Positions 53,762-63,360 of a stretch of DNA of 64,000 nt are shown here, one piece after another. The stretch covers positions 62,001 to 126,000 of the forward strand of contig JBBKWX010000055.1 of the NCBI GenBank assembly GCA_037969175.1, given 5' to 3'. Position 1 is the stretch's first letter. Each line of letters opens with the position of its first letter. A program made the position numbers and the translations under genes. Below the pieces are notes generated by a model, which did no database searches, was not told the DNA's origin, and worked only from the letters and a program-made list of their open reading frames with translations. Source of the stretch: JBBKWX01 sp037969175 (lineage in GTDB: Bacteria; Bacteroidota; Bacteroidia; AKYH767-A; JBBKVM01).

Positions 53762-56700
53762 TTATTGTGATCCCAATTGTTCAATTAATTGTCTGGCTTT
53801 TCCAATCTTTTTCACATCATTGAATCGGATAGATAATCGGCCTTTCTCCTCCTTCAATTTGCAAGACCCGGAATTGCTTTGTACAAATTTTAGTACACTC
53901 GAAAAACGATCACTTTGATAATAGGCGGAGTTTGGATCTGCTACAAAATAAGCAATCAACTTTTGATTCTTTAAAATAAACTTTTCTATTCCAATTTCTT
54001 TTGCCTTCCATCGAAGCCGGATCGTTTCCATCAATTCTTCAACCTGAAAAGGAACAGGACCAAAACGATCTTTTAAGGATTCTTCAAAATACAGCAATTC
54101 TTTCTCGTTTTCCAAGGAATCAAGTTCACGATAAAGACTTAATCTTTCAGTGATATTATTTACATAATCGTTTGGGATCAAGATCTCCATATCCGTATCG
54201 ATCTGGCAATCCTGAACAAAAGCCCCGGGTGCTTCATCTGCAAACAAATCTTTGAAATCACTTTCTTTCAACTCTCTGATTGCTTCATCCAGGATCTTAT
54301 GATACATCTCGTATCCGATCTCAGAAATGAAGCCACTTTGTTCACCACCCAATAAATTCCCTGCTCCCCGGATATCAAGATCGCGCATTGCGATATTGAA
54401 TCCACTTCCCAGATCGGAGAATTCTTCAATTGCTCTAAGCCTCTGTCTTGCTTCACTTGTAAGCAATGAAACAGGAGGAGATAACAAATAACAGAAAGCT
54501 TTTCTATTAGATCTTCCAACTCTTCCTCTCATTTGATGCAGGTCGCTCAATCCAAAATGATGTGCGTTCTGAATTATGATAGTATTTGCATTGGGTATAT
54601 CCAATCCGGATTCAATAATGGTTGTAGCTACTAACACATCAAAGTCACCATCTATAAAACCAAGCAAGGTATCTTCCAATTGAGGACCATCCATTTGTCC
54701 ATGTCCTACTGCAATCCTAGCATCCGGAACAAGCCGTTTTATCAATCCTGCAATGTCATGTATATCCTGAACCCGGTTATGTACAAAGAAAACCTGCCCG
54801 CCTCTTTCGAGCTCAAACATGATCGCATCCCGGATAGTTTCTTCCGAAAAAATATGAAGTTCAGTAGTAACCGGAACCCTGTTTGGTGGAGGAGTAGTGA
54901 TGATACTTAAATCCCGGGCACCCATCAATGAGAATTGCAGTGTACGCGGAATAGGTGTTGCAGTCAATGTTAATGTATCAACATTGATTCTAATTTGTTT
55001 TAATTTTTCTTTTGCAGCGACACCAAATTTTTGTTCTTCATCAATGATCATCAAACCCAGATCCTGGAATTTAATGTCTTTCCCAAGCAAACGATGTGTC
55101 CCAATGATGATATCAATTTTACCTGCTTCCAGTTTTTCAAGACTAAGCTTTTGCTGTTTTGAAGTTTTGAATCTGTTGATATAATCTACAGTACAGGGCA
55201 TTTCTTTTAATCGATCAACAAATGTATTGTAATGCTGTAATGCAAGTATGGTTGTTGGTACAAGAACAGCTACCTGCTTGCCATCCGTAACTGCCTTGAA
55301 TGCAGCTCTGATAGCAATTTCAGTTTTGCCAAATCCAACATCTCCGCAAATAAGACGGTCCATTGGAAATGGTTTTTCCATATCCTTTTTGAAATCTACA
55401 GTAGCCTTTTCTTGATCGGGAGTATCCTCATAAATAAATGAAGCCTCCAGTTCTGTTTGTAAATAGGTATCCGGAGTAAAAGCAAAACCTTGTTGTGCTT
55501 TGCGTTTAGCATAAAGAGCAATAAGATCTTTTGCAATATCCTTTACTTTCTTTTTTGTCTTTTGTTTTAAAGTGGACCAGGTATTAGATCCTAACTTGTT
55601 GAGTGAAGGTTCTTTTCCTTCTTTGCCGGTATATCTTGTTATTCTGTGTAATGAATGTATGCTTACATACAGAATATCATTGTCTCTATATACCAGCCTA
55701 ACTGCTTCTTGAGTCTTTCCATTTACATCGATGATCTCGAGTCCGGCAAATCTTCCAACACCATGATCAATATGTGTTACAAAATCTCCGGGTTTTAAAG
55801 AGTAGAGTTCTTTTAACGTTAGAGCTTCACTTTTGCTGTACTGTTGTTTGAGCTTGAATCGATGATATCTGTTGAAGATCTGATGATCTGTATAACACAT
55901 GATTTTCAGATCATGATCCTGAAATCCTTCATGAATGCTCATCAGTATAGGATTCATACTCACATCTTTCCCTATATCAGCAAAGATCGCATACAACCTC
56001 TCTATTTGTTTTGCGGCATCGGCAAAAATAAGATTGTCATACCCTTTCTGTTTATTGGATTGAAGATCTTCAATCAGTAAAGGAAAGTTTTTATTGAATG
56101 ATGGCTGCGGGCTGGTTTTAAACTCAAGTTCTAATGTAGAATTGAAATAAAATCTGTTGCCAAATTCAATTACTGTAAACTGATTTAATTTACCTAAAAT
56201 TTCAAGCTTGGTATCAAATAATTCTTCCGGCTTGAGATGTAATAAAAGGCTATCCGAATTTGAGTAGAGCTCCTGTGTCTTCTCATAATTGCGATCGATG
56301 AAATCGATAGAATCTCGGAGGTCAGAGAACCATAATTTCGTTTCTTTCGGAATAAAATCGAAGAAACTTTCCCGGCTTTCTCGGAGCAGATTTTTTTGAA
56401 CATTTGGAATCAAAGTAACATGATTCATCTGATCCACTTTTAACTGATCAGTTGGATTAAAAGTCCGGATCGATTCTACTTTATCTCCGTCAAGTTCTAT
56501 ACGGAAAGGCAATTCATGAGCATAAGAGTAAATATCAATGATCCCGCCACGGATCGCAAATTGACCGGCTTCATAAACAAAATCACTGTGTTCGAATTCG
56601 TATTCCTGCAAAAATTCCATCAGAAAATCCATGCTCAATGGATCTTCCAGACGGATATCCATAGTATGTGATGCAAGATTTTTCTTGGTAACTACTTTTT

Positions 56701-57088
56701 CATTTATTGCTTCCGGAAAAGTAACGATCAACAGATCCCCACCTCTTCGAATCCGATTCAGTACTTCGGCCCTGAGAAGAATATTTGCATTATCAGTTTC
56801 TTCAATCTGATAAGGTCTTCTATAGGAAGCAGGATAAAAAAGTGTATGATTACTTCCTGCTAGATTCTCAATATTATTTAAGAAAAATGCAGCTTCTTCT
56901 TTATCCGGTAATACAAAAAGATGGGTTCCTGTATTTTCTTTATATACTGCAGCAGCAATGAATGCAGGCATGGAACCGCTACATCCTTTGAGCCTTACCT
57001 GATGGTTTTCTTTTGAAGAAAGTGTGGGTATAAGTTTCCTTAATTGTGGGCTTTCAATATATCGCTTAAGTAGATCGCTAATATTCAC
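53762..57088 (-). CDS. mfd: Transcription-repair coupling factor
   Basis: 1108 aa. Mfd displaces RNA polymerase stalled at DNA damage and recruits UvrA. Domains: a UvrB-like N-terminal region (about 1-330; 'GCSGSMPAFIAAA', 'FAIRGGIIDIYSY'), the RNA polymerase-interacting CarD-like domain at about 425-490 ('GDFVTHIDHGVGRFAGLE'), and a RecG-like translocase with Walker A 'CGDVGFGKTEIA' (about 580), Walker B 'IIDEEQKFG' (about 681), 'TATPIPRTL' and 'QMRGRVGRSN'. The C-terminal TRCF domain lies at about 960-1070. It starts 12 nt after fbp, so it is probably cotranscribed with it. Confidence 0.97.
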   Translation of the reverse strand: MNISDLLKRYIESPQLRKLIPTLSSKENHQVRLKGCSGSMPAFIAAAVYKENTGTHLFVLPDKEEAAFFLNNIENLAGSNHTLFYPASYRRPYQIEETDNANILLRAEVLNRIRRGGDLLIVTFPEAINEKVVTKKNLASHTMDIRLEDPLSMDFLMEFLQEYEFEHSDFVYEAGQFAIRGGIIDIYSYAHELPFRIELDGDKVESIRTFNPTDQLKVDQMNHVTLIPNVQKNLLRESRESFFDFIPKETKLWFSDLRDSIDFIDRNYEKTQELYSNSDSLLLHLKPEELFDTKLEILGKLNQFTVIEFGNRFYFNSTLELEFKTSPQPSFNKNFPLLIEDLQSNKQKGYDNLIFADAAKQIERLYAIFADIGKDVSMNPILMSIHEGFQDHDLKIMCYTDHQIFNRYHRFKLKQQYSKSEALTLKELYSLKPGDFVTHIDHGVGRFAGLEIIDVNGKTQEAVRLVYRDNDILYVSIHSLHRITRYTGKEGKEPSLNKLGSNTWSTLKQKTKKKVKDIAKDLIALYAKRKAQQGFAFTPDTYLQTELEASFIYEDTPDQEKATVDFKKDMEKPFPMDRLICGDVGFGKTEIAIRAAFKAVTDGKQVAVLVPTTILALQHYNTFVDRLKEMPCTVDYINRFKTSKQQKLSLEKLEAGKIDIIIGTHRLLGKDIKFQDLGLMIIDEEQKFGVAAKEKLKQIRINVDTLTLTATPIPRTLQFSLMGARDLSIITTPPPNRVPVTTELHIFSEETIRDAIMFELERGGQVFFVHNRVQDIHDIAGLIKRLVPDARIAVGHGQMDGPQLEDTLLGFIDGDFDVLVATTIIESGLDIPNANTIIIQNAHHFGLSDLHQMRGRVGRSNRKAFCYLLSPPVSLLTSEARQRLRAIEEFSDLGSGFNIAMRDLDIRGAGNLLGGEQSGFISEIGYEMYHKILDEAIRELKESDFKDLFADEAPGAFVQDCQIDTDMEILIPNDYVNNITERLSLYRELDSLENEKELLYFEESLKDRFGPVPFQVEELMETIRLRWKAKEIGIEKFILKNQKLIAYFVADPNSAYYQSDRFSSVLKFVQSNSGSCKLKEEKGRLSIRFNDVKKIGKARQLIEQLGSQ

Positions 57089-57100
57089 TTTCTGATTCTA

Positions 57101-58129
57101 TCAAGCCTCTACTGTAGCATATTTAAGCATAAATTCTTCTGCTTTTTTTACCATTTCTTCCGAACCAATAAAAAAGGGAACACGTTGATGCAAAGCATCC
57201 GGTTTGATATCCATGATACGATTAAAGCCATCTGATGCTTTTCCACCTGCTTGTTCAATGATGAAGGCTAATGGATTGCATTCATACAGCAAACGTAATT
57301 TCCCATGGGGGGACTTTAATGTGGCGGGATATATAAAGATTCCGCCTTTTAATAAGTTACGATGAAAATCAGATACCAGTGATCCAATATATCTGCTGGA
57401 ATAGGGTCTGTTCGTAGCATCATCTTCCTCCTGGCAATACTTTAAATAGTCTTTAACACCCTGCGGAAAATGACAATAATTTCCTTCATTGATAGAGTAG
57501 ATCGTGCCCGTTTTTGGCGTTATAATATCCGGATGTGACAAACAAAATTCTCCAATTGAAGGATCAAGTGTAAATCCATTTACTCCTTTTCCTGTGGTGT
57601 ATACAAGCATGGTAGAGGAGCCATAAGTAACATACCCGGCTGCTACTTGCTTATATCCTTCCTGATAAAACTCGTCAATTTCACAAACTCCTTGCGGGCT
57701 TGTTTTTCTAAATATTGAAAAAATGGTACCTATTGAAACATTTACATCAATATTGGATGAACCGTCGAGCGGATCCATAGCTACCAGATATTTGGCATTT
57801 TTGGAAACTTCTGAATCGATGACCAGCATATCTGTATTTTCTTCAGATGCAATGGCGCAACATTCACCACCTGATTGTAAGGCAGCTATAAATTGATCAT
57901 TTGCAAAAACATCTAATTTCTTTACCTCTTCTCCCTGAACATTTATATCTCCTGCAGTGCCAAGAATATCAACCAGTCCGGCTTTATTTACTTCCCTGTT
58001 AACGATCTTCGCCGCAATTCCTATATCTCTCAATAATCGTGATAGTTCTCCTTTTGCATATGGGAAATCTGATTGTCTTTCTATGATGAATTGACCGAGA
58101 GTCTTGACTCCGTGTGTATATCGAACCAT
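57101..58129 (-). CDS. fbp: Class 1 fructose-1,6-bisphosphatase
   Basis: 342 aa. It hydrolyses fructose 1,6-bisphosphate in gluconeogenesis. The metal site is '[21 protein letters not shown]'-type sequence around residue 120, with 'ASEENTD' before it; the sugar-phosphate binding region is '[22 protein letters not shown]' (split). The signature '[21 protein letters not shown]' lies between. An exact -7 box TATCTTTG at 58149-58156 lies 19 nt before the ATG. It is the first gene of the fbp-mfd pair, divergent from the CotH-like gene. Confidence 0.97.
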   Translation of the reverse strand: MVRYTHGVKTLGQFIIERQSDFPYAKGELSRLLRDIGIAAKIVNREVNKAGLVDILGTAGDINVQGEEVKKLDVFANDQFIAALQSGGECCAIASEENTDMLVIDSEVSKNAKYLVAMDPLDGSSNIDVNVSIGTIFSIFRKTSPQGVCEIDEFYQEGYKQVAAGYVTYGSSTMLVYTTGKGVNGFTLDPSIGEFCLSHPDIITPKTGTIYSINEGNYCHFPQGVKDYLKYCQEEDDATNRPYSSRYIGSLVSDFHRNLLKGGIFIYPATLKSPHGKLRLLYECNPLAFIIEQAGGKASDGFNRIMDIKPDALHQRVPFFIGSEEMVKKAEEFMLKYATVEA

Positions 58130-58148
58130 TATTAAAGAAATTGGTATA

Positions 58149-58156
58149 CAAAGATA
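58149..58156 (-). promoter_or_regulatory. -7 box TATCTTTG of fbp-mfd
   Basis: Exact TAnnTTTG on the minus strand; the box ends 19 nt before the fbp ATG. No -33 TTG at the usual spacing. Confidence 0.5.
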
Positions 58157-58194
58157 CTAAAAAGGGAGTTTGAGGCTAATTCTTATATTGCATA

Positions 58195-60321
58195 ATGCAA
58201 AAGAATATCTTCATTTTTTGCCTGTCAATGATAGTAGTGCCGGTCTTATCCTTTTCGCAGATAAGGATCAATGAGATAATGGCAGTGCCCTATTCCATGT
58301 ATAGTGACACTTCCAAAGACATTGGTCAAGAGTGGATTGAGTTAATAAATTCAGAAAGTGATACTGTAGATATTGGCATTTTTCATCTCAGTGATGACAT
58401 AAAAAAGCCGGATAAATACAGCTTTCCTTTAAATACAAAGCTGGCCGGGGGTGCTTGTTTTGTTGTTTATACCGAAGATCTTTTTAAATATACAGGCAGA
58501 GGATTCAAATTAAATTCGCGCGGAGAGGTATTATTTTTATTCAACCGAAATAAGGAATTGATTGATTCTCTAATTTATCCCAAGCAATATCCGGGTATAA
58601 GTTATGGATATCGTGGGGCAGGAGGAGAGGCCGGATATTTCCGAGCGATGAGTCCGGGTAAAGCAAATGATGGGGATGTTTTTCATTCCTTTTCTGAACC
58701 ACCTATTGTTGAACCGGCCGGAGGCTTTTACAACTCCGGCAAACAAATTTCAATTTCATCAGGACAAAAAGGGATCATCAGATATACACTGGATGGCAGT
58801 ATTCCGAATGAAAACAGTAAAATATATTCCAAACCTCTAAAGGCCGACAGTCTTCTTATGTTAAGGGCAAGGGTGTTTGACAAAGATAATCTGCCAAGTA
58901 AGGTCATTACACATACTTACTTTATAAATGTTAGTCATCAGCTCCCAGTATTTTCACTTGTAACCGATCCGGATAATTTATTTGATGATAAAATTGGAAT
59001 TTATGTTGATGGGACCAATGGAGTTGCCGGTAACTGCAATACCACACCGAAAAATTTTAATCAGAGTTGGAAACGGCCTTTGAATATTGAATTTTTTGAT
59101 TCGTCCATAAATGTTATCAATCAGGAAGCTGAAGTAAGGATATTTGGAAATTGTAGCAGACGTTGGCCACAAAAATCACTACTTATCTCAGCAAAAGAGA
59201 AATATGGTAAGGACAAATTTAAGCATAGATTCTTTCACGATAAAGAGATCAATAAATTCAAATCGATAATGCTTAGAAATTCAGGAACGGATTGGAATAA
59301 GACACTAATGAAAGATGCATTCGTGCAGAGCATTACCAGAGACAGAATGGATCTTGATCAACAAGCTTACAGAGCCAGCGTTGTTTACATTAATGGGAAG
59401 TACTGGGGTATTTATAATATCCGGGAAATGATGGATGATCATTACATCAAAGCAAATCACAAAATAGATCTTGATGATATTGATATGATCGAAAATATCA
59501 CGCTGTTGAAGTATGGAAAACGGGATGATTTTACTTTTCTCATGGATACACTATCCAAAATTGGATTTGAAAAAGATAACTGTTTAATGATCATGAATAA
59601 ATATATTGATATGGATAATTTCATGGATTATCATATCGCTCAATTATATTCTGCAAATACAGACTGGCCCAATAATAATATTCGGTATTGGAAAGCCAGA
59701 AATGATACTTCAAAATGGAGATATATGCTCTATGATACGGATATGGCTTTCGGTTCTATGGCATATACGCTAAACCCATATATAAAGCTTAGAACCGAAA
59801 AACATAGAGGAATGAATTTCTTTGTAGAATTACAAAAAAATCCTGCTTTTTGTTATGAGTTTAGCCAGCGATTTGCAGTGCAGATCTATACTACATATGA
59901 TCCCGATCGGTTGAGCGTAATTCTTGACAGCATAGTCAAAATAATAGAACCTGAAGTTGATAATCATTTTGAAAGATGGGGTGGCAAAATGACGGATTGG
60001 CAAAAACATTTAAGTGTCATTCTTGATTTTGGCAAAAACAGACCGGAATACATGATAGGTTTTCTTCAGAATGAGAATAAGCTTCTTGCACCGGTACAAG
60101 TTACGATGAGCACAGAGAACGGAAAAATTCTTTTGGCAGGTGTGGAAGTTGGAAATATTTTTAAAGGAAAATTATTTCCGGGTTTGGTCAGGATCCAGGC
60201 AATACCGGATAAGGGTTACAGCTTTAGCCACTGGGAGGGCGGAAGCGTTGATAAAGACATGCTCAGCATTCCGGAAGCAAAGGTTCTGGATCTTAAACCT
60301 GTTTTTAAAAGAACTAATTAA
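58195..60321 (+). CDS. Secreted CotH-kinase-like protein with lamin-tail domain
   Basis: 708 aa. A signal peptide ends at LSFSQ. Domains in order: lamin-tail domain (about 22-145; 'IRINEIMAVP', 'QEWIELINSESDTVDIGIFHLSDD'), chitobiase/HEX C-terminal beta domain (about 165-245; 'GIIRYTLDGSIPNENSKIY'), CotH kinase-like domain (about 250-570; 'WKRPLNIEFFD', 'MLRNSGTDWNKTLMKDAF', 'GKYWGIYNIREMMDDHYIK', 'YMLYDTDMAFGS'), and an InlB-type repeat at the end ('RIQAIPDKGYSFSHWEGGS'). D-x-D in 'YDTDMAFG' matches the metal motif of CotH kinases. No T9SS C-terminal signal is present. Its role is unknown, perhaps an exported protein kinase or a structural spore-coat-like homologue. Confidence 0.88.
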   Translation: MQKNIFIFCLSMIVVPVLSFSQIRINEIMAVPYSMYSDTSKDIGQEWIELINSESDTVDIGIFHLSDDIKKPDKYSFPLNTKLAGGACFVVYTEDLFKYTGRGFKLNSRGEVLFLFNRNKELIDSLIYPKQYPGISYGYRGAGGEAGYFRAMSPGKANDGDVFHSFSEPPIVEPAGGFYNSGKQISISSGQKGIIRYTLDGSIPNENSKIYSKPLKADSLLMLRARVFDKDNLPSKVITHTYFINVSHQLPVFSLVTDPDNLFDDKIGIYVDGTNGVAGNCNTTPKNFNQSWKRPLNIEFFDSSINVINQEAEVRIFGNCSRRWPQKSLLISAKEKYGKDKFKHRFFHDKEINKFKSIMLRNSGTDWNKTLMKDAFVQSITRDRMDLDQQAYRASVVYINGKYWGIYNIREMMDDHYIKANHKIDLDDIDMIENITLLKYGKRDDFTFLMDTLSKIGFEKDNCLMIMNKYIDMDNFMDYHIAQLYSANTDWPNNNIRYWKARNDTSKWRYMLYDTDMAFGSMAYTLNPYIKLRTEKHRGMNFFVELQKNPAFCYEFSQRFAVQIYTTYDPDRLSVILDSIVKIIEPEVDNHFERWGGKMTDWQKHLSVILDFGKNRPEYMIGFLQNENKLLAPVQVTMSTENGKILLAGVEVGNIFKGKLFPGLVRIQAIPDKGYSFSHWEGGSVDKDMLSIPEAKVLDLKPVFKRTN

Positions 60322-60344
60322 TTTTTTAACATGAAATGGATATT

Positions 60345-60352
60345 TAACTTTG
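60345..60352 (+). promoter_or_regulatory. -7 box TAACTTTG of the serA operon
   Basis: Exact TAnnTTTG match ending 6 nt before the ATG at 60359. It overlaps the TTG codon at 60350 that would otherwise start the frame, so translation at 60359 with a leader of a few nt is favoured. Confidence 0.55.
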
Positions 60353-60358
60353 CGACCT

Positions 60359-61594
60359 ATGGCACGAAAAGATACTTCATTTCCCAGAGAAAAGGTCACT
60401 GTATTATTGCTTGAGGGGATAAATGATTCAGCGATCGGAGAGTTCAGATCTGCGGGATATCACAGCGTTGAAGTACTGTCTACGGCACTTGATGAAAAGG
60501 AATTGATCAAAAAGATCAAAGGGGTGCATATACTTGGTATCCGGTCGAAGACCAAAGTGACAAAGAATGTGCTTGATGCGGCTGATAAATTACTTGCCAT
60601 CGGTTGTTATTGCATTGGCACAAATCAGGTTGATCTGGAAGCGGCAACTTCAGCCGGAGTTGCAGTTTTTAATTCTCCTTTTTCTAACACGCGCTCTGTT
60701 GCCGAGCTTGTTATTTCACATTGCATAAGTTTGATGCGGAGAATTCCGGAAAAAAGTCAGGCAGCACATGCAGGTGCCTGGATGAAAGATCACAGAGGAT
60801 GTTATGAAGTAAGAGGCAAGACACTGGGTATAATCGGATATGGTCATATTGGTTCGCAAGTCAGTGTTCTAGCTGAAAACATGGGGATGAATGTGATCTT
60901 TTATGATGTGGAATCAAAATTAACTTTGGGTAATGCAAATCCTATAAAGAGTTTAGAAACTCTTTTGAAGCAAAGTGATATAGTAAGCTTGCATGTGCCG
61001 GGTACAGAATCAACTCGTAATTTGATGAATTCAAAACGGATCTCTCAAATGAAAACAGGAGCTGTTTTGATCAATCTTAGTAGAGGTGATGTATTGGACA
61101 ATGATGCATTAGCAGAAGCAATAAAGAAAGGAAAAATTAGTGGAGCTGCTGTAGATGTTTTTCCGAATGAGCCTGCCTCAAGGAATGCAAATTTTAACAA
61201 TCCCTTACAAGGCTTGGCAAATATTATTCTTACACCTCATATAGGAGGTTCCACAGAAGAAGCTCAGATAAGTATTGGAATTGACGCTGCCAGAAAATCT
61301 ATCGGATTTATTGAAACCGGTAGCTGTAGCGGTTCCCATAGTATTCCTGACCTTTCACTTCCAATTCAAAGTGATGCTCACAGACTTTTACATATACATA
61401 AAAATCAGCCCGGTGTATTGGGTGAGATCAACAGCATTCTTTCAGCAATGAAGGTGAATATTCTGGGACAATATTTAAAAACCAATGAACATATTGGTTA
61501 TGTAGTTCTTGATATTGATAAGAAAACTTCAGGGAAAGCTTTGGAAGCACTTAGAAAAGTAAAACATACAATCAGAGTAAGGAGTTTATATTAA
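60359..61594 (+). CDS. serA: D-3-phosphoglycerate dehydrogenase
   Basis: 411 aa, the length of the E. coli type enzyme with a C-terminal ACT domain. It catalyses the first step of serine synthesis, from 3-phosphoglycerate to 3-phosphohydroxypyruvate. NAD fold: 'GIIGYGHIGSQVSVLAENMGM'-type motif around residue 155; catalytic Arg in 'INLSRGDVLD', Glu in 'FPNEPAS' and His in 'LTPHIGGSTEEAQ'. ACT domain from about 335 ('NQPGVLGEINSILSAMKVNI'), which normally binds serine for feedback control. Its stop overlaps the GNAT start (TAATG). Confidence 0.95.
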   Translation: MARKDTSFPREKVTVLLLEGINDSAIGEFRSAGYHSVEVLSTALDEKELIKKIKGVHILGIRSKTKVTKNVLDAADKLLAIGCYCIGTNQVDLEAATSAGVAVFNSPFSNTRSVAELVISHCISLMRRIPEKSQAAHAGAWMKDHRGCYEVRGKTLGIIGYGHIGSQVSVLAENMGMNVIFYDVESKLTLGNANPIKSLETLLKQSDIVSLHVPGTESTRNLMNSKRISQMKTGAVLINLSRGDVLDNDALAEAIKKGKISGAAVDVFPNEPASRNANFNNPLQGLANIILTPHIGGSTEEAQISIGIDAARKSIGFIETGSCSGSHSIPDLSLPIQSDAHRLLHIHKNQPGVLGEINSILSAMKVNILGQYLKTNEHIGYVVLDIDKKTSGKALEALRKVKHTIRVRSLY

Positions 61595-62082
61595 TGGCCG
61601 AAAAAATAATTATAAGAGAGGGAGTAAAAGAAGATCTGCCAGCGGTACTTGAATTGATCAATGAACTTGCGGTTTACGAAAAAGCCGCTGAAGAAGTGAT
61701 CAACACAGTTGAACAAATGGAGATCGACGGTTTTGGTCCAAACAAGATCTTTTATTTTCTGGTAGCAGAAATCGAAAATGAAATTGTTGGTATTGCACTT
61801 TATTATTTCAAATACTCTACCTGGAAAGGTAAATGTATTTATCTGGATGATATAATCGTAACCGAATCTCAGCGCCGGAAAGGTCTGGGATCTTTACTAC
61901 TTGATGAACTTATCGTGGTTGCTGAAAAAACCAATGCCATGAAACTGGAGTGGCAAGTGCTTGATTGGAATGTCAGCGCAATAGATTTTTATAAAAAGTA
62001 TGATGTGCTTTTGGATTCCGGATGGATCAATTGTATGTTGAAAAGAGATATGATAACCAAGCTTGCAAATAGACAGAAATAG
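61594..62082 (+). CDS. GNAT acetyltransferase, diamine/thialysine acetyltransferase-like
   Basis: 162 aa, the size of SAT1-type polyamine or thialysine acetyltransferases. The motif 'ALYYFKYSTWKGKCIYLDDIIV' (in pieces) matches their Y-F-x-Y-x-x-W-x-G-K-x-x-Y-L-x-D signature; the CoA loop is 'QRRKGLGSLLLDE' and 'LEWQVLDWNVSAIDFYKK' follows. The likely acceptor is a small amine, but this is inference. It is coupled by a 1-nt overlap to serA and abuts the aspartate kinase gene with no gap, so it sits in an amino-acid synthesis operon. Confidence 0.87.
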   Translation: MAEKIIIREGVKEDLPAVLELINELAVYEKAAEEVINTVEQMEIDGFGPNKIFYFLVAEIENEIVGIALYYFKYSTWKGKCIYLDDIIVTESQRRKGLGSLLLDELIVVAEKTNAMKLEWQVLDWNVSAIDFYKKYDVLLDSGWINCMLKRDMITKLANRQK

Positions 62083-63360
62083 ATGAAGGTTTTTAAGTTT
62101 GGCGGGGCATCTGTAAAGGATGCTGATTCTATAAGGAATGTTAAAAAGGTGATTGATCTGTACAAGGATGACGATCTGGTGATCATCATATCAGCTATGG
62201 ATAAGACGACCAATGCACTTGAGGAAGTGGTGTCAGCTTACTTCAGATCAAGAGAAGCGGCACTTGAGAAACTTCAGAAAGTAAAGGATTTTCATTCTCA
62301 TATTTTAAAAGGCCTTTTTTCTGATGGTAATGTTAAGCTCGAAGATGATCTGAGCAATATTTTTCTGGAAATCGAATGGATCATAGAAGAAGAAGCAGAG
62401 CGTGAATACGGTTTTGTTTATGATCAGATCGTTTCCCAGGGAGAGTTTCTGTCAACTCGAATCATAAGTGCATGGTTGAATTCAGTGGGAGTGAAAAATG
62501 TGTGGACTGATGTAAGAGATTATATTCAAACAGATAATACTTATCGGGAAGGCCAGGTTGATTGGAATACAACAACAGAATTGATCAGGAAATACGTATT
62601 TGAATTATTACGATTGAATCAATATGTGATCACCCAAGGATTTGTGGGTGGTACTTCGGAAAATTTCAATACTACACTTGGCAGGGAAGGCTCTGATTAT
62701 ACAGCGGCTATTTTTGGACATGTGATGGATGCACAGGAAGTATGTATTTGGAAAGATGTACCGGGAGTGCTGAATGCGGATCCAAAATATTTTCCGGATT
62801 CTGTTTTGTTTGACAAACTAAGCTATCATGAATCTATAGAGCTGGCTTATTACGGTGCTTCTGTGATCCATCCCAAGACATTGAAACCCTTGGAGAACAA
62901 GAATATTCCACTGTATGTAAGGTCATTTAAAAACCCGGAAAACCCGGGGACTTTGATTGCAGGTGAAGAACAAATATTGCCTTTGATTCCTTCTTATATT
63001 TTCAAGAGTGATCAGACGTTATTTTCAATTTCCGCCAATGATTTTTCATTCATAGTGGAAGAACATTTAAGCCGGATCTTTTCAATTTTTGCGAGACATC
63101 ATGTTAGAATCAATCTGATGCAAAATTCTGCATTGAGTTTTTCAGCTTGTGTTGATCATGACCCATTCCGAATTCCACCCTTGATCACAAATCTGCAAAA
63201 AGAATTCAAAGTCCTTTATAATACAGATCTTGACTTGTACACGGTGCGTCATTATGATCAGAAGATCATTGATAAAATAAGTCAGGGGAGAGAAGTGTTG
63301 CTTGAACAAAGAAGCAGAACTACAGCTCAATTATTATTCAGAGCAGTTCCGAAAAGTTAA
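62083..63360 (+). CDS. Aspartate kinase
   Basis: 425 aa. It phosphorylates aspartate, the entry to lysine, threonine and methionine synthesis (and diaminopimelate for peptidoglycan). Motifs: N-terminal 'VFKFGGASVKDADSIRNV', 'VDWNTTTELI', 'TTLGREGSDYTAAIFGHVMDA' (in pieces), 'WKDVPGVLNADPKYFP' and 'YYGASVIHPKTLKPLENKNIPLYVRSF' (in pieces). Two ACT-like regions follow (about 315-420), where the usual lysine or threonine feedback binding occurs; they are divergent. The ATG follows the GNAT stop directly. Its stop overlaps the convergent dehydrogenase by 4 nt (TTAA). Confidence 0.93.
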   Translation: MKVFKFGGASVKDADSIRNVKKVIDLYKDDDLVIIISAMDKTTNALEEVVSAYFRSREAALEKLQKVKDFHSHILKGLFSDGNVKLEDDLSNIFLEIEWIIEEEAEREYGFVYDQIVSQGEFLSTRIISAWLNSVGVKNVWTDVRDYIQTDNTYREGQVDWNTTTELIRKYVFELLRLNQYVITQGFVGGTSENFNTTLGREGSDYTAAIFGHVMDAQEVCIWKDVPGVLNADPKYFPDSVLFDKLSYHESIELAYYGASVIHPKTLKPLENKNIPLYVRSFKNPENPGTLIAGEEQILPLIPSYIFKSDQTLFSISANDFSFIVEEHLSRIFSIFARHHVRINLMQNSALSFSACVDHDPFRIPPLITNLQKEFKVLYNTDLDLYTVRHYDQKIIDKISQGREVLLEQRSRTTAQLLFRAVPKS

